From positions 1-7,188 of the forward strand of contig CALFXW010000001.1 of NCBI GenBank assembly GCA_937957805.1: a DNA stretch of 7,188 nt. Reading direction: 5' to 3'. The DNA is from an uncultured Sphingopyxis sp. (GTDB lineage: Bacteria; Pseudomonadota; Alphaproteobacteria; Sphingomonadales; Sphingomonadaceae). The notes below the pieces were generated by a model that had not been told where the DNA came from, made no database searches, and worked only from the letters and a program-made list of their open reading frames with translations. Positions 1 through 5,010 of the stretch are shown here, piece after piece (within the stretch, counting starts at the first letter, position 1; each line of letters starts with the position of its first letter). The position numbers were made by a program, and so were the translations under genes.

Positions 1-1
1 C

Positions 2-160
2 CGCCAGGGCCAGATCGTCGGCTATTGCGGGCTGCTGCGCGACGTGGGCAGCGCCCTGGCGGCTGAGCGCGCCACCCAGAACCTGATGACCGCGCTGCGG
101 GTGGCCACCGAGCCCACGCTGCTGATCGAGGCCACCGACGGGCCCGAGAGGTCGTACTGG
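2..160 (+). pseudogene. PAS/PAC sensor-domain fragment (partial, broken)
   Basis: Frame 2 is open from the window edge. It reads RQGQIVGYCGLLRDVGSAL and continues through AAERATQNLMTALRVATEP into TLLIEATDG. The piece GQIVGYCGLLRDV followed by an Ala/Glu-rich helix resembles the end of a PAC/PAS domain (G-x-x-V-G-Y-x-G-x-x-R-D-V), as found in sensor kinases and diguanylate cyclases. After roughly base 150 the translation becomes implausible (Arg/Ala-rich, ending at a TAG at 245-247), because the DNA there codes better on the other strand. The gene is therefore cut at both ends: by the window at the left and by an apparent junction near 140-180. The right boundary given is approximate. The parent protein cannot be named. 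The PAC resemblance is by eye and covers only about 50 residues. Confidence 0.4.
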
Positions 161-164
161 TCCA

Positions 165-531
165 TCGAGGCGAGGCCGACGCCCGAGGCGAGGGCGCGCG
201 TCATCTGGCGGTTGGCCCGCGCCGAGGTCGTCTGGATCATCTCGTAGTCGGGCGCGAGGGTCTTGAGCAGCGCGAGGCCGGTGAGGTCGGCGGCCGTGTC
301 GGACAACAGGATGCGGATGCTCGCCTTGGTGAACAGACGCTCGCCGAAGAGCACGGGGTTGCTCGTGTCCTCGTTGGCGCCCGGACGCCTCACCAGGTCG
401 GGGTTACTGCCACCGACGGTGATGAGCGGCAGGTTGAGCGACTTCGCGCCAGTGCGGCCGCTCCGGATCCAGCTGTTGTAGGTGCTGAGCGAGGTGTTGT
501 GCCAGGTCGGTTCGTTCTGGGCGCTGCCCAT
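165..531 (-). pseudogene. Internal fragment resembling type IV pilus assembly protein PilX
   Basis: On the minus strand the frame from 531 downwards reads GSAQNEPTWHNTSLSTYNSW, then a stretch containing LNLPLITVGGSN, then NPVLFGERLFTKASIRILLS and DTAADLTGLALL. The string FGERxFTKASIRILLSDTAADxT is one I associate with PilX-type minor pilin/pilus assembly proteins of gammaproteobacteria. These help prime the type IV pilus at the inner membrane and normally have an N-terminal transmembrane helix, which is missing here. The reading degrades below about base 180, where the opposite strand carries the PAS-like fragment. The ATG at 529-531 has no convincing Shine-Dalgarno sequence, so it is probably an internal Met or a junction artefact. 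The piece is about 120 residues with both natural ends missing. The family assignment is from memory; that this is a real coding stretch is somewhat more certain. Confidence 0.4.
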
Positions 532-652
532 GCCGTCCGACCTGCGCCGCCAGGCCGACGGCCTGGTGCTGGCCTACCGCATCGGCGCCAAGCTGCGCGA
601 GATGATGCCGTGGATCGGCAAGAATAAGCTGGTCGATAAAGCGGTGAATTAA
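515..652 (+). pseudogene. C-terminal fragment of an unrecognised protein
   Basis: A short plus-strand frame reads FWALPMPSDLRRQADGLVLA, then YRIGAKLREMM, then PWIGKNKLVDKAVN, and stops at TAA (650-652). An ATG lies at 530-532, but the sequence before it (tctgggcgctgccc) is not a ribosome binding site. The same frame is closed upstream by a TAG at 479-481, inside the oppositely oriented PilX-like piece. The reading therefore looks like the last 40-46 residues of a longer protein joined to unrelated DNA somewhere between 482 and 530. Composition is amphipathic and coding-like, and the last codons (AAT AAG .. GAT AAA .. AAT TAA) are less GC-rich than the rest. I do not recognise the family. It could also be a small standalone ORF of 40 codons, which I consider less likely. 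Confidence 0.35.
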
Positions 653-695
653 GGGCGGCAGGACGACCCCTGTGGAGGCAGGGTTTGCCTCCTTC

Positions 696-713
696 GTGCC
701 CCTGCGAAAGTGG
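696..713 (+). repeat. GAAA-hairpin repeat, copy 1 (degenerate)
   Basis: The sequence gtgcccctgcgaaagtgg matches the first 15 bases of the copy at 728-753 exactly. It then diverges in the right stem arm (gtgg instead of gcagggg), so the stem is broken. It is a direct, decayed copy of its neighbour. Confidence 0.55.
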
Positions 714-727
714 AGGGCGTGTGCTTT

Positions 728-753
728 GTGCCCCTGCGAAAGCAGGGGCCTAG
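728..753 (+). repeat. GAAA-hairpin repeat, copy 2 (perfect stem)
   Basis: The sequence contains cccctgc (731-737), loop gaaa (738-741) and gcagggg (742-748): a perfect 7-bp stem closed by a C-G pair around GAAA, which fits the GNRA tetraloop pattern. The unit starts with gtgc and ends with cctag. The same core reappears inverted at 782-804, so at least three to four copies lie within about 140 bases. The family is of REP-like intergenic type. Confidence 0.75.
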
Positions 754-781
754 GGGCGAAACATCCTGCCCTGCCGCGCTA

Positions 782-804
782 GGCTCCTGCTTTCGCAGGA
801 GCAC
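782..804 (-). repeat. GAAA-hairpin repeat, copy 3 (inverted, perfect stem)
   Basis: The arms gctcctgc (783-790) and gcaggagc (795-802) form a perfect 8-bp stem around tttc, which reads gaaa on the minus strand. It is oriented opposite to the copy at 728-753, so the two copies form a REP doublet of about 77 bases. The G/A change in the stem relative to copy 2 is matched by a compensating change in the other arm, keeping pairing intact. Confidence 0.75.
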
Positions 805-812
805 AGGTAAGA

Positions 813-835
813 AGCCTCCTGCATACGCCGGAGCA
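813..835 (-). repeat. GAAA-hairpin repeat, copy 4 (degenerate)
   Basis: The sequence gcctcctgcatacgccggagc aligns with the unit at 782-804 (gctcctgctttcgcaggagc), with one inserted base and changes in the loop and right arm. The stem is shortened to ctcc/ggag with an altered interior. It looks like a decaying copy of the neighbouring repeat. Confidence 0.45.
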
Positions 836-863
836 TAGTCAAAGCAAAATACCCACCCCCTAA

Positions 864-887
864 CCCCCTCCCGCCAGCGGGAGGGGG
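864..887. repeat. CCCCCTCCCGC/GCGGGAGGGGG hairpin repeat
   Basis: Arms 864-874 (ccccctcccgc) and 877-887 (gcgggaggggg) are perfectly complementary over 11 bases, separated by only ca. The practical loop would take in the innermost gc pairs. This is a separate repeat type from the GAAA units. A similar composition (taaccccctcccgc..gcgggag) is common between genes in sphingomonad genomes; that is recalled, not checked here. Confidence 0.65.
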
Positions 888-930
888 GATAGAAACTTTG
901 CGCCTTCGCGCCTCTGCGCGAACCCAAATA

Positions 931-980
931 CCCCTCCACCACCGCTTCGCGGCGGCGGCCCCTCCCCATATAGGGGAGGA
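931..980. repeat. Compound hairpin repeat ending the cluster
   Basis: Two stems lie in tandem: ccgc/gcgg around ttc (943-953) inside the cgcttcgcggcggcgg tract, and cctcccc (961-967)/ggggagg (973-979) around atata. The second stem is a perfect 7-bp hairpin that ends 25 bases before the lipoprotein stop codon on the minus strand. It could serve as a transcript-end structure for that gene, but there is no U-tract on either strand. Confidence 0.5.
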
Positions 981-1004
981 ATTGAAGGGGCCCGGCTGGC
1001 CGTC

Positions 1005-1589
1005 CTATTCGACGATGCGCCAGGCCGATTCGGTGCAGACGTTGAAATTGCGGCGCACGGTTTCGGTGCCGTCGCTAAATTCGGCCTTGAGGTCGAAATT
1101 GCACATGCAACTGCCGTCATCCCAATTGACGTCGATGCGTTCACCTGCGCTCAACACGCGGCGGCCCAGCACATCTTCTTCCCAGCTTGTCCGGTTCACA
1201 TTGGAGCCGAACAGGCGGTACAATGTGGTTTGGGTATCGTTGATGACCATCACATGGCGGTTACGCCCGTCCGAACATTGTCCGCCCGATGATGCGGCAG
1301 GGCCGCTCTTATTATCGGTGACGCCGCCGCTGTTGACCGCGACCGCCGGGGCCGTGTTTGCCGCATTACCATCAGCAGGCGCTGCACCCTTTCCACCCGC
1401 ACCCTCGGCAGTTGCGGCCGCAGCCGGTGCCGCAGCATCAGCGGCTGCCCCATCTGCGCTGGTTTCGCTCACCACGCGGGCAGCGGGCGCTTCACCCTGA
1501 TTGTCGCGGGCAAAGGGGTTGCACCCTGCCAGCGCCAAACCCATCGCCAGCGTCACAGGTGCCGCCAGCAAAATCTTTATCTTACGCAT
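1005..1589 (-). CDS. Small Ala-rich lipoprotein with a four-cysteine C-terminal domain
   Basis: The 194-residue product starts MRKIKILLAAPVTLAMGLAL and has a textbook lipobox L20-A21-G22-C23, so it should be lipidated at Cys23 and anchored to a membrane. Position +2 is Asn, not Asp, which fits outer-membrane sorting. Residues 27-103 are an Ala/Gly/Pro-rich disordered linker. Residues 104-194 form a compact domain with VINDTQTTLY, TSWEEDVLGRRVL, a WDDGSCMCNFD segment and RRNFNVC. Cysteines 105, 161, 163 and 185 could form two disulfides. This domain resembles a widespread family of small exported alphaproteobacterial proteins of unknown function (pattern: N-x-T..SWEED-x-LG..L..G..DDG..C..D). 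I chose the ATG at 1587-1589 because GTGGAGG lies just upstream and the signal peptide begins there; longer in-frame readings lack both. The gene is transcribed divergently from leuA. Function unknown. Confidence 0.88.
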   Translation of the reverse strand: MRKIKILLAAPVTLAMGLALAGCNPFARDNQGEAPAARVVSETSADGAAADAAAPAAAATAEGAGGKGAAPADGNAANTAPAVAVNSGGVTDNKSGPAASSGGQCSDGRNRHVMVINDTQTTLYRLFGSNVNRTSWEEDVLGRRVLSAGERIDVNWDDGSCMCNFDLKAEFSDGTETVRRNFNVCTESAWRIVE

Positions 1590-1593
1590 AAAA

Positions 1594-1604
1594 CCTCCAC
1601 CCCC
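1594..1604 (-). promoter_or_regulatory. Shine-Dalgarno region of the lipoprotein gene
   Basis: On the minus strand the sequence reads ctagggggtggaggttttATG, with GGAGG at 1594-1598, four bases before the ATG. It is strong and close, and it excludes the upstream in-frame ATG (about 57 bases earlier, MRKQKVARN..), which would read through this site. Confidence 0.7.
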
Positions 1605-1661
1605 TAGAATAAGGATATTTCGTGCGACCTTTTGTTTACGCATAATCCATGCGACGCCCAT

Positions 1662-1673
1662 GCGCAATTGCGC
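1662..1673. promoter_or_regulatory. Perfect 12-bp palindrome in the lipoprotein/leuA intergenic region
   Basis: GCGCAATTGCGC is its own reverse complement over all 12 bases. It lies in the middle of the divergent gap, 72 bp from the lipoprotein start and about 65 bp ahead of the candidate leuA leader peptide, where an operator for either promoter would be expected. No binding protein is implied by the sequence itself. Confidence 0.3.
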
Positions 1674-1739
1674 TAAATCAATCGCGTGCCCCAGAATTAT
1701 GCTTGCCAAGCAATGGGTGATGGCACTAGGCGCATGGCG

Positions 1740-1790
1740 ATGATCGGCAAAACGGCCCTGACGCTTCGACTTACGCGCCCTTGGGCGTGA
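1740..1790 (+). CDS. Candidate leucine leader peptide upstream of leuA (16 aa)
   Basis: The ATG at 1740-1742 opens a 16-codon ORF, MIGKTALTLRLTRPWA, ending in TGA (1788-1790). A short AGG (1728-1730) lies nine bases upstream; another in-frame ATG at 1734 would add two residues. Three Leu codons occur in five positions (CTG 1758, CTT 1764, CTT 1770). Two are CTT, which is little used in this GC-rich DNA; uncommon codons for the regulatory amino acid are typical of attenuator peptides. The last codons lie in a sequence (1778-1787) perfectly complementary to 1830-1839, so ribosome position could change folding of the leader RNA. leuA starts 113 bases after the TGA. Against this reading: the Leu codons are not consecutive and no hairpin with a U-tract follows. 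The role is inferred from position, codon content and pairing only. Confidence 0.4.
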   Translation: MIGKTALTLRLTRPWA

Positions 1791-1869
1791 GCGATGGTCT
1801 TTGCCCCTGACGGTCAAGGCCATGCCGACCGCCCAAGGGTGTTTCCCGATTAAATTGGCGCTCCGCCAA
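1776..1869 (+). promoter_or_regulatory. Candidate structured leuA leader RNA (possible attenuator)
   Basis: Four pairings are visible. (a) Local: cgcc/ggcg within 1776-1787. (b) Long range: cccttgggcg (1778-1787) with cgcccaaggg (1830-1839), ten perfect pairs. (c) cggtc-aa-ggc (1811-1820) with gcc-gaccg (1824-1831), eight pairs with a 2-base bulge. (d) ttggcg (1855-1860) with cgccaa (1864-1869), six perfect pairs around ctc, ending 34 bases before the leuA ATG. Segment 1830-1836 (cgcccaa) could alternatively pair with 1855-1860 using one bulge, so (b) and (d) may be linked in a switch. No run of T follows (d), so a standard intrinsic terminator is not seen. Confidence 0.3.
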
Positions 1870-1903
1870 AATCTCCAAACATTCGTCCAAGGCCGTTATC
1901 CCC

Positions 1904-3568
1904 ATGCCCATGTTGAGCGACCCCGCGCAAAAATACCGCCCCTTTGCCCCCGTAAACCTGCCCGACCGCATCTGGCCATCGCGCCAGATTACATCGGCCC
2001 CCCGCTGGCTTTCGACCGATTTGCGCGACGGTAATCAGGCGTTGATCGATCCGATGAATGCGGACAAGAAGCGCCGATTTTTCGATATGCTCTGCGCAAT
2101 TGGCCTCAAAGAAATCGAAGTTGGCTTTCCGGCATCGGGCGCGACCGATTTTGACTTTATCGCCGGACTGGTGCGCGGCGGGCATATTCCCGACGATGTG
2201 ATGGTGCAGGTGTTGACGCAGGCGCGGGCCGACTTGATCGCGACCAGTTTTGACAGTCTGGCCGGTGCGAAACAGGCGATTGTCCATGTGTATAACGCGC
2301 TCGCGCCCGCATGGCGGCGGATTGTGTTTCAGATGGAACCTGCCGAGGTAAAGGAAATTGCGGTGTCGGCGGCCAAATTACTGCGCGATAATGCGGCGCG
2401 ATTGCCCGACACCGACTGGCATTTCCAATATTCGCCCGAATGTTTTTCGACGAGCGAGCTCGACCTGTCGCTGGAGGTTTGCAGCGCGGTGATGGATGTG
2501 CTGTGCCCGACGCCAGAAAAGCCGATAATTTTCAATCTGCCCGCAACGGTGGAGGCATCGACCCCCAATATCTATGCCGACCAGATTGAATATTTCTGCC
2601 GCAATATCCCCCGGCGCGAAGCGGTTGTTGTATCGCTCCACACCCATAATGACCGGGGCACAGGGGTTGCGGCGGCCGAATTGGGGATGCTCGCCGGGGC
2701 CGATCGGGTCGAAGGGTGCCTGTTCGGCAATGGGGAACGGACGGGCAACAGCTGCCTCGTTACCATCGCGCTCAACCTTTACAGTCAGGGCGTTGCGCCA
2801 GGGCTCGATTTTTCGGACATCGACGCGATCATCGAAACGGTTGAATATTGCAACCAACTGCCCGTCCATCCGCGCCATCCCTATGGCGGGGAATTGGTCT
2901 ATACCGCCTTTTCCGGTAGCCATCAGGACGCGATAAAAAAGGGGTTCGCCGCACAGGATGCGCGCAACGACCAGGTTTGGGAAGTCCCCTATCTGCCGAT
3001 TGACCCCGCTGATTTGGGCCGCAGTTATGAAGCCGTCATCCGCGTCAATTCGCAATCGGGCAAGGGCGGCATCGCGTGGGTGCTCGACAAGGATTATGGG
3101 CTGAAATTGCCAAAACGGATGCAGGCCGCAATCGCCCCCCATGTGCAGGCTTTGGCCGATAGCGGTGGCCGTGAACTCAGCAGCGACGATATTATTGCTG
3201 TATTCGACGCCGTCTATCTGACGCAGGAAGGCAAGCGCCTGCGGCTCATCGACTGGGCGGAAAGCCATACAGGGGTCGATCGGATTTTCGTTGGCACATT
3301 GTCGATTGACGGGCGCGAGGCCCGGATCTCCGGGCGGGGCAAGGGACTGATGTCCAGCGTTATTGCCGCATTGTCCGATGCCGGTGGCCCGATGATGGAA
3401 ATCCTTGATTATTCCGAACATGCAATGGGGCAGGGCACCGACGTGCGTGCTGCTGCCTATGTCGAATGTCGTCTGGCCGATGGGCGCGTCGTTTTTGGCG
3501 CTGGCGTGGATCAGGATGTCGCGACCGCCAGCGTGCGTGCAATATTGTCCGCCGCTAATGGGGTGTAA
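1904..3568 (+). CDS. leuA: 2-isopropylmalate synthase (long-form LeuA)
   Basis: This enzyme condenses 2-oxoisovalerate with acetyl-CoA to give 2-isopropylmalate, the committed step of leucine synthesis, in the cytoplasm. The 554-residue length and the opening KYRPFAPVNLPDRIWP match the yeast/actinobacterial-type LeuA subfamily. The TIM-barrel catalytic domain has R41-D42 in STDLRDGNQALIDPM, E217 in PATVEAST, and the metal-binding H246 and H248 in LHTHNDRGTG. It also has the GNGERTGN loop (275-282) and H340 in SGSHQDAIKKG, followed by VNSQSGKGG (381-389). The C-terminal regulatory domain (about 427-550) carries YSEHAMGQGTDVRAAAYVE, typical of the leucine feedback site. All key residues are present, so it should be active and feedback-inhibited. 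The start at 1904 is favoured over the ATG at 1910 because a weak AAGG (1889-1892) is better spaced; neither site is strong. leuA stands alone here, with no leuBCD beside it. Confidence 0.96.
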   Translation: MPMLSDPAQKYRPFAPVNLPDRIWPSRQITSAPRWLSTDLRDGNQALIDPMNADKKRRFFDMLCAIGLKEIEVGFPASGATDFDFIAGLVRGGHIPDDVMVQVLTQARADLIATSFDSLAGAKQAIVHVYNALAPAWRRIVFQMEPAEVKEIAVSAAKLLRDNAARLPDTDWHFQYSPECFSTSELDLSLEVCSAVMDVLCPTPEKPIIFNLPATVEASTPNIYADQIEYFCRNIPRREAVVVSLHTHNDRGTGVAAAELGMLAGADRVEGCLFGNGERTGNSCLVTIALNLYSQGVAPGLDFSDIDAIIETVEYCNQLPVHPRHPYGGELVYTAFSGSHQDAIKKGFAAQDARNDQVWEVPYLPIDPADLGRSYEAVIRVNSQSGKGGIAWVLDKDYGLKLPKRMQAAIAPHVQALADSGGRELSSDDIIAVFDAVYLTQEGKRLRLIDWAESHTGVDRIFVGTLSIDGREARISGRGKGLMSSVIAALSDAGGPMMEILDYSEHAMGQGTDVRAAAYVECRLADGRVVFGAGVDQDVATASVRAILSAANGV

Positions 3569-3595
3569 TCTGTCCGTGCCTCGACGTTATTTGCC

Positions 3596-3638
3596 GGGAT
3601 TTCCGGGCCGCATGATGTGCCATCATGCTCGAAATCCC
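3596..3638 (+). terminator. Large nested hairpin downstream of leuA
   Basis: The outer arms gggatttc (3596-3603) and gaaatccc (3631-3638) are perfect 8-bp complements. Inside them, gcatgatg (3610-3617) and catcatgc (3621-3628) form a second perfect 8-bp stem with a tgc loop. The two stems are joined by an asymmetric internal loop (cgggcc/tc). The structure begins 28 bases after the leuA stop codon, so it probably ends or protects the leuA mRNA. It lacks a T-run, so a factor-assisted end or a 3' stabilising role is more likely than simple intrinsic termination. Confidence 0.45.
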
Positions 3639-3678
3639 TAAATGCTCGACGCGAACAGATCGGGTTGCGCGCCCGCCC

Positions 3679-3711
3679 CCGTTCGTATCGAGCGTGTCGA
3701 GATATGAACGG
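3679..3711. repeat. Dispersed CCGTTCGT..CGAG..GAACGG intergenic repeat
   Basis: Arms ccgttcgtat (3679-3688) and atatgaacgg (3702-3711) pair over ten positions with one G-T pair, around cgagcgtgtcgag. This resembles the very common sphingomonad intergenic element of the form ccgttcgt-tcgagc-g-gtcgag-acgaacgg, recalled from family knowledge. It lies in the 215-bp gap between two converging genes (leuA and the Sel1/SPOR gene), a usual location for such elements. Confidence 0.55.
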
Positions 3712-3783
3712 AAATCAACCTCCATTCCGCTCGCATGGAGTCTGAATTGTTTTCGCAGGCGCGCAATTTGGCGCCCCCTTCCG

Positions 3784-4818
3784 TCAGCGCGCGACGGCGA
3801 AACAGGCATTTGGCCGGATGGTGGCGCAGGCTGCCTCTGCGGCGGCGCGGCTGGCGTAGGGGCCGGCCTGTAACCGCACGACATTGCCCGCGCTGACATA
3901 ATCGGCGGTTGCGCCATGGAGGCGCGGGGCGAGGCGGCTCCACAGGCTGGTTGCATTCGCGCGGGTGGAAAATGCCCCCAACTGGATACGCCAATTACCG
4001 CTGGCAGTGCGGGTGGGCACGGGGGTCTCACGCACCAATATCGGCGCGGCGGCGGGGGCAGGTGCAGGCGTCACCGCCGGGTTGGCCCCCATCGGCGGCG
4101 GGGTGTAGCTGACGCCGGGGGTTGAAACCGGCATATTGGCGGTGCGCACATTGGTCTGGCGCGATGCTGCGGGCACCGGCGCATTGCCCCCGGTCATCGC
4201 GGTTATGCGGGCCTGTGCCTCACTCACCTCCAGCGCGCTGGCCAATTGCAGCCCCTGTTGCCGGATTTCGAGGGGGATGGCAGCATCCATCTGCACCAGC
4301 GCGGCGCTGGCACGTTGCAGCCCCGCATCGCTCGCCCGCTTCATCAGCGCATAAGCGCGCGGCAGGTCGCGCGCGGTATTTTCGCCGTTGAACAATTCAG
4401 CGCCCAGCACATATTGCGCACGCGGTTCGCCACGCGCGGCGGATCGTTCCAAAAAGGGCAGACTTTCGGCCTTGCGATTCAGTTCATAGAGGACGAGGCC
4501 GAGGTTGTCTTCGGCCTGCAAATGCCCCTGGGCTGCGGCGCGGCGGAACCAGTCGGCGGCTTGCGGGAGGTCTTCATTGACTCCGCGTCCCAATTTATAG
4601 GCCTGACCAAGGTTGAATTGCGCATCGGCATCGCCCGCGACGGCGGCGGGTCGCCATTCGCGCAGCGCACGGGCATAATCACCCGCCTGCCATGCCTCCA
4701 CCCCCGCGCGCACATCTGCCCATGCCGTTGCGGGCAGGCTGGCCAGCGCGATTGCCGAAACGGCAGCGCCAATCATGGTGGCGCGCCCCAGACGCATATT
4801 GTTAATGGGTAAGCGCAT
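3784..4818 (-). CDS. Exported Sel1-repeat protein with C-terminal SPOR domain
   Basis: The 344-residue product has an N-terminal signal peptide (basic MRLPINNMRLGRATM, a hydrophobic core, then a likely cut after A34 in PATAWA|DV), so it acts in the periplasm. Sel1-type helical repeats run from about 42 to 170: GDADAQFNLGQAYKLGRGV with AADWFRRAAAQGH, a second AEDNLGLVLYELN with FLERSAARGE, and a third RAQYVLGAELFNG with ALMKRASDAGL. Residues 211-270 are a Pro/Ala-rich linker. Residues 275-344 form a SPOR domain (NWRIQLGAF, VRLQAGPYASRAAAEAAC), a fold known to bind denuded septal peptidoglycan glycans. I chose the ATG at 4816-4818 because ggggat lies just upstream; a TTG four codons earlier overlaps that site. 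The gene is divergent from the ParA operon and shares its 192-bp promoter region. Likely role: septal or envelope scaffold; its partner is unknown. Confidence 0.9.
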   Translation of the reverse strand: MRLPINNMRLGRATMIGAAVSAIALASLPATAWADVRAGVEAWQAGDYARALREWRPAAVAGDADAQFNLGQAYKLGRGVNEDLPQAADWFRRAAAQGHLQAEDNLGLVLYELNRKAESLPFLERSAARGEPRAQYVLGAELFNGENTARDLPRAYALMKRASDAGLQRASAALVQMDAAIPLEIRQQGLQLASALEVSEAQARITAMTGGNAPVPAASRQTNVRTANMPVSTPGVSYTPPPMGANPAVTPAPAPAAAPILVRETPVPTRTASGNWRIQLGAFSTRANATSLWSRLAPRLHGATADYVSAGNVVRLQAGPYASRAAAEAACATIRPNACFAVAR

Positions 4819-4848
4819 AATGATCCCCAAAGTGGCTTAATCGCCCCC

Positions 4849-4858
4849 GCTATATAGC
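4849..4858 (-). promoter_or_regulatory. Possible -10 element for the Sel1/SPOR gene
   Basis: The palindromic gctatatagc contains CTATAT, which resembles an alphaproteobacterial -10 box. On the minus strand it lies about 30 bases before the ATG at 4818. The sequence 17 bases further upstream on that strand (taacgc) is a poor -35 box, so the promoter assignment is weak and rests mainly on the AT-rich block in GC-rich surroundings. Confidence 0.25.
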
Positions 4859-4933
4859 CCCAATGGTGAATGGCGCGTTAGCGGCAATTTCCTGGCCCAG
4901 ACCAGCCTGCAGCGCGACAAAAATTGCGCCTTG

Positions 4934-4948
4934 TTAACCATTTTTTAG
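4934..4948 (+). promoter_or_regulatory. Candidate CtrA-binding box upstream of the ParA operon
   Basis: The sequence TTAACCATTTTTTAG contains the exact 8-mer TTAACCAT (4934-4941), known as a CtrA half-motif in Caulobacter. It also fits the full TTAA-N7-TTAA consensus with one mismatch (TTAA, seven bases, TTAG). It lies 62 bases before the ParA start codon and 115 bases from the Sel1/SPOR start, in their shared divergent promoter region. CtrA is the essential cell-cycle master regulator of many alphaproteobacteria, so this would place the operon under cell-cycle control. The match is visible in the sequence; the regulation is inferred. Confidence 0.5.
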
Positions 4949-4995
4949 CGCCAAGACGCGAAACAGGCCACCAATCGCGACTTTTCTTTGGATAT

Positions 4996-5002
4996 GAGAG
5001 GG
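4996..5002 (+). promoter_or_regulatory. Shine-Dalgarno site that fixes the ParA TTG start
   Basis: GAGAGGG is followed by eight bases (ccaccatc) and then TTG at 5011. No in-frame ATG or GTG stands at a useful distance, and the ATG at 4994-4996 is in another frame. The site therefore supports TTG as the initiation codon, directly before the conserved RVLALASQKGGSGKTT segment. Confidence 0.7.
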
Positions 5003-5010
5003 CCACCATC

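Larger units (their letters stand above)
655..1004. other. Gene-free intergenic repeat cluster
   Basis: These 350 bases carry no believable gene. Open frames on the minus strand translate GC-rich hairpin arms into low-complexity peptides and have no ribosome binding sites. The region consists almost entirely of short dispersed-repeat units, several with perfect stems (listed separately): CCTGCGAAAGCAGG-type units, a CCCTCCCGC/GCGGGAGGG unit, a tract reading cgccttcgcgcctctgcgcg (901-920), and a final cctcccc/ggggagg stem. Units of this kind commonly fill spaces between genes in sphingomonads. Some may act as transcript-end structures for the lipoprotein gene, which converges on this region from the right. 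Confidence 0.7.

Noticed and set aside
696..835. Spaced repeats considered as a CRISPR array
   Set aside because: The copies are inverted relative to each other, unevenly spaced and degenerate, with no uniform spacers and no cas genes.
649..1144. Two minus-strand frames across the intergenic repeats (649-969 and 860-1144)
   Set aside because: Their peptides are translations of GC-rich hairpin repeats, and part of the second lies within the lipoprotein gene in another frame. Neither has a ribosome binding site.
1590..1823. N-terminal extension of the lipoprotein to 272 residues
   Set aside because: It would run through the strong GGAGG site and place the signal peptide internally. The extension is Arg/His-rich and not protein-like.
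1896..1904. DnaA-box-like TTATCCCCA just before the leuA start
   Set aside because: One mismatch to TTATNCACA, isolated, with no cluster or AT-rich unwinding region, so there is no support for an origin.
2378..3421. 347-codon open frame antisense to leuA
   Set aside because: It lies wholly within an unmistakable leuA and follows the codon-position GC bias of that gene. Its translation shows no domain and it has no ribosome binding site.
3758..3775. ggcgc/gcgcc stem after the Sel1/SPOR gene as its terminator
   Set aside because: Only 5 bp with an 8-base loop and no T-run on the minus strand, so it is too weak to list.
4246..4812. 188-codon plus-strand frame opposite the Sel1/SPOR gene
   Set aside because: The minus-strand reading has a signal peptide, Sel1 repeats and a SPOR domain; the plus-strand reading is a shadow without recognisable features.
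4924..5010. N-terminal extension of ParA to 271 residues
   Set aside because: ParA proteins of this type begin directly at the strand before Walker A. The extension contains the Shine-Dalgarno site and begins inside the AT-rich promoter region.
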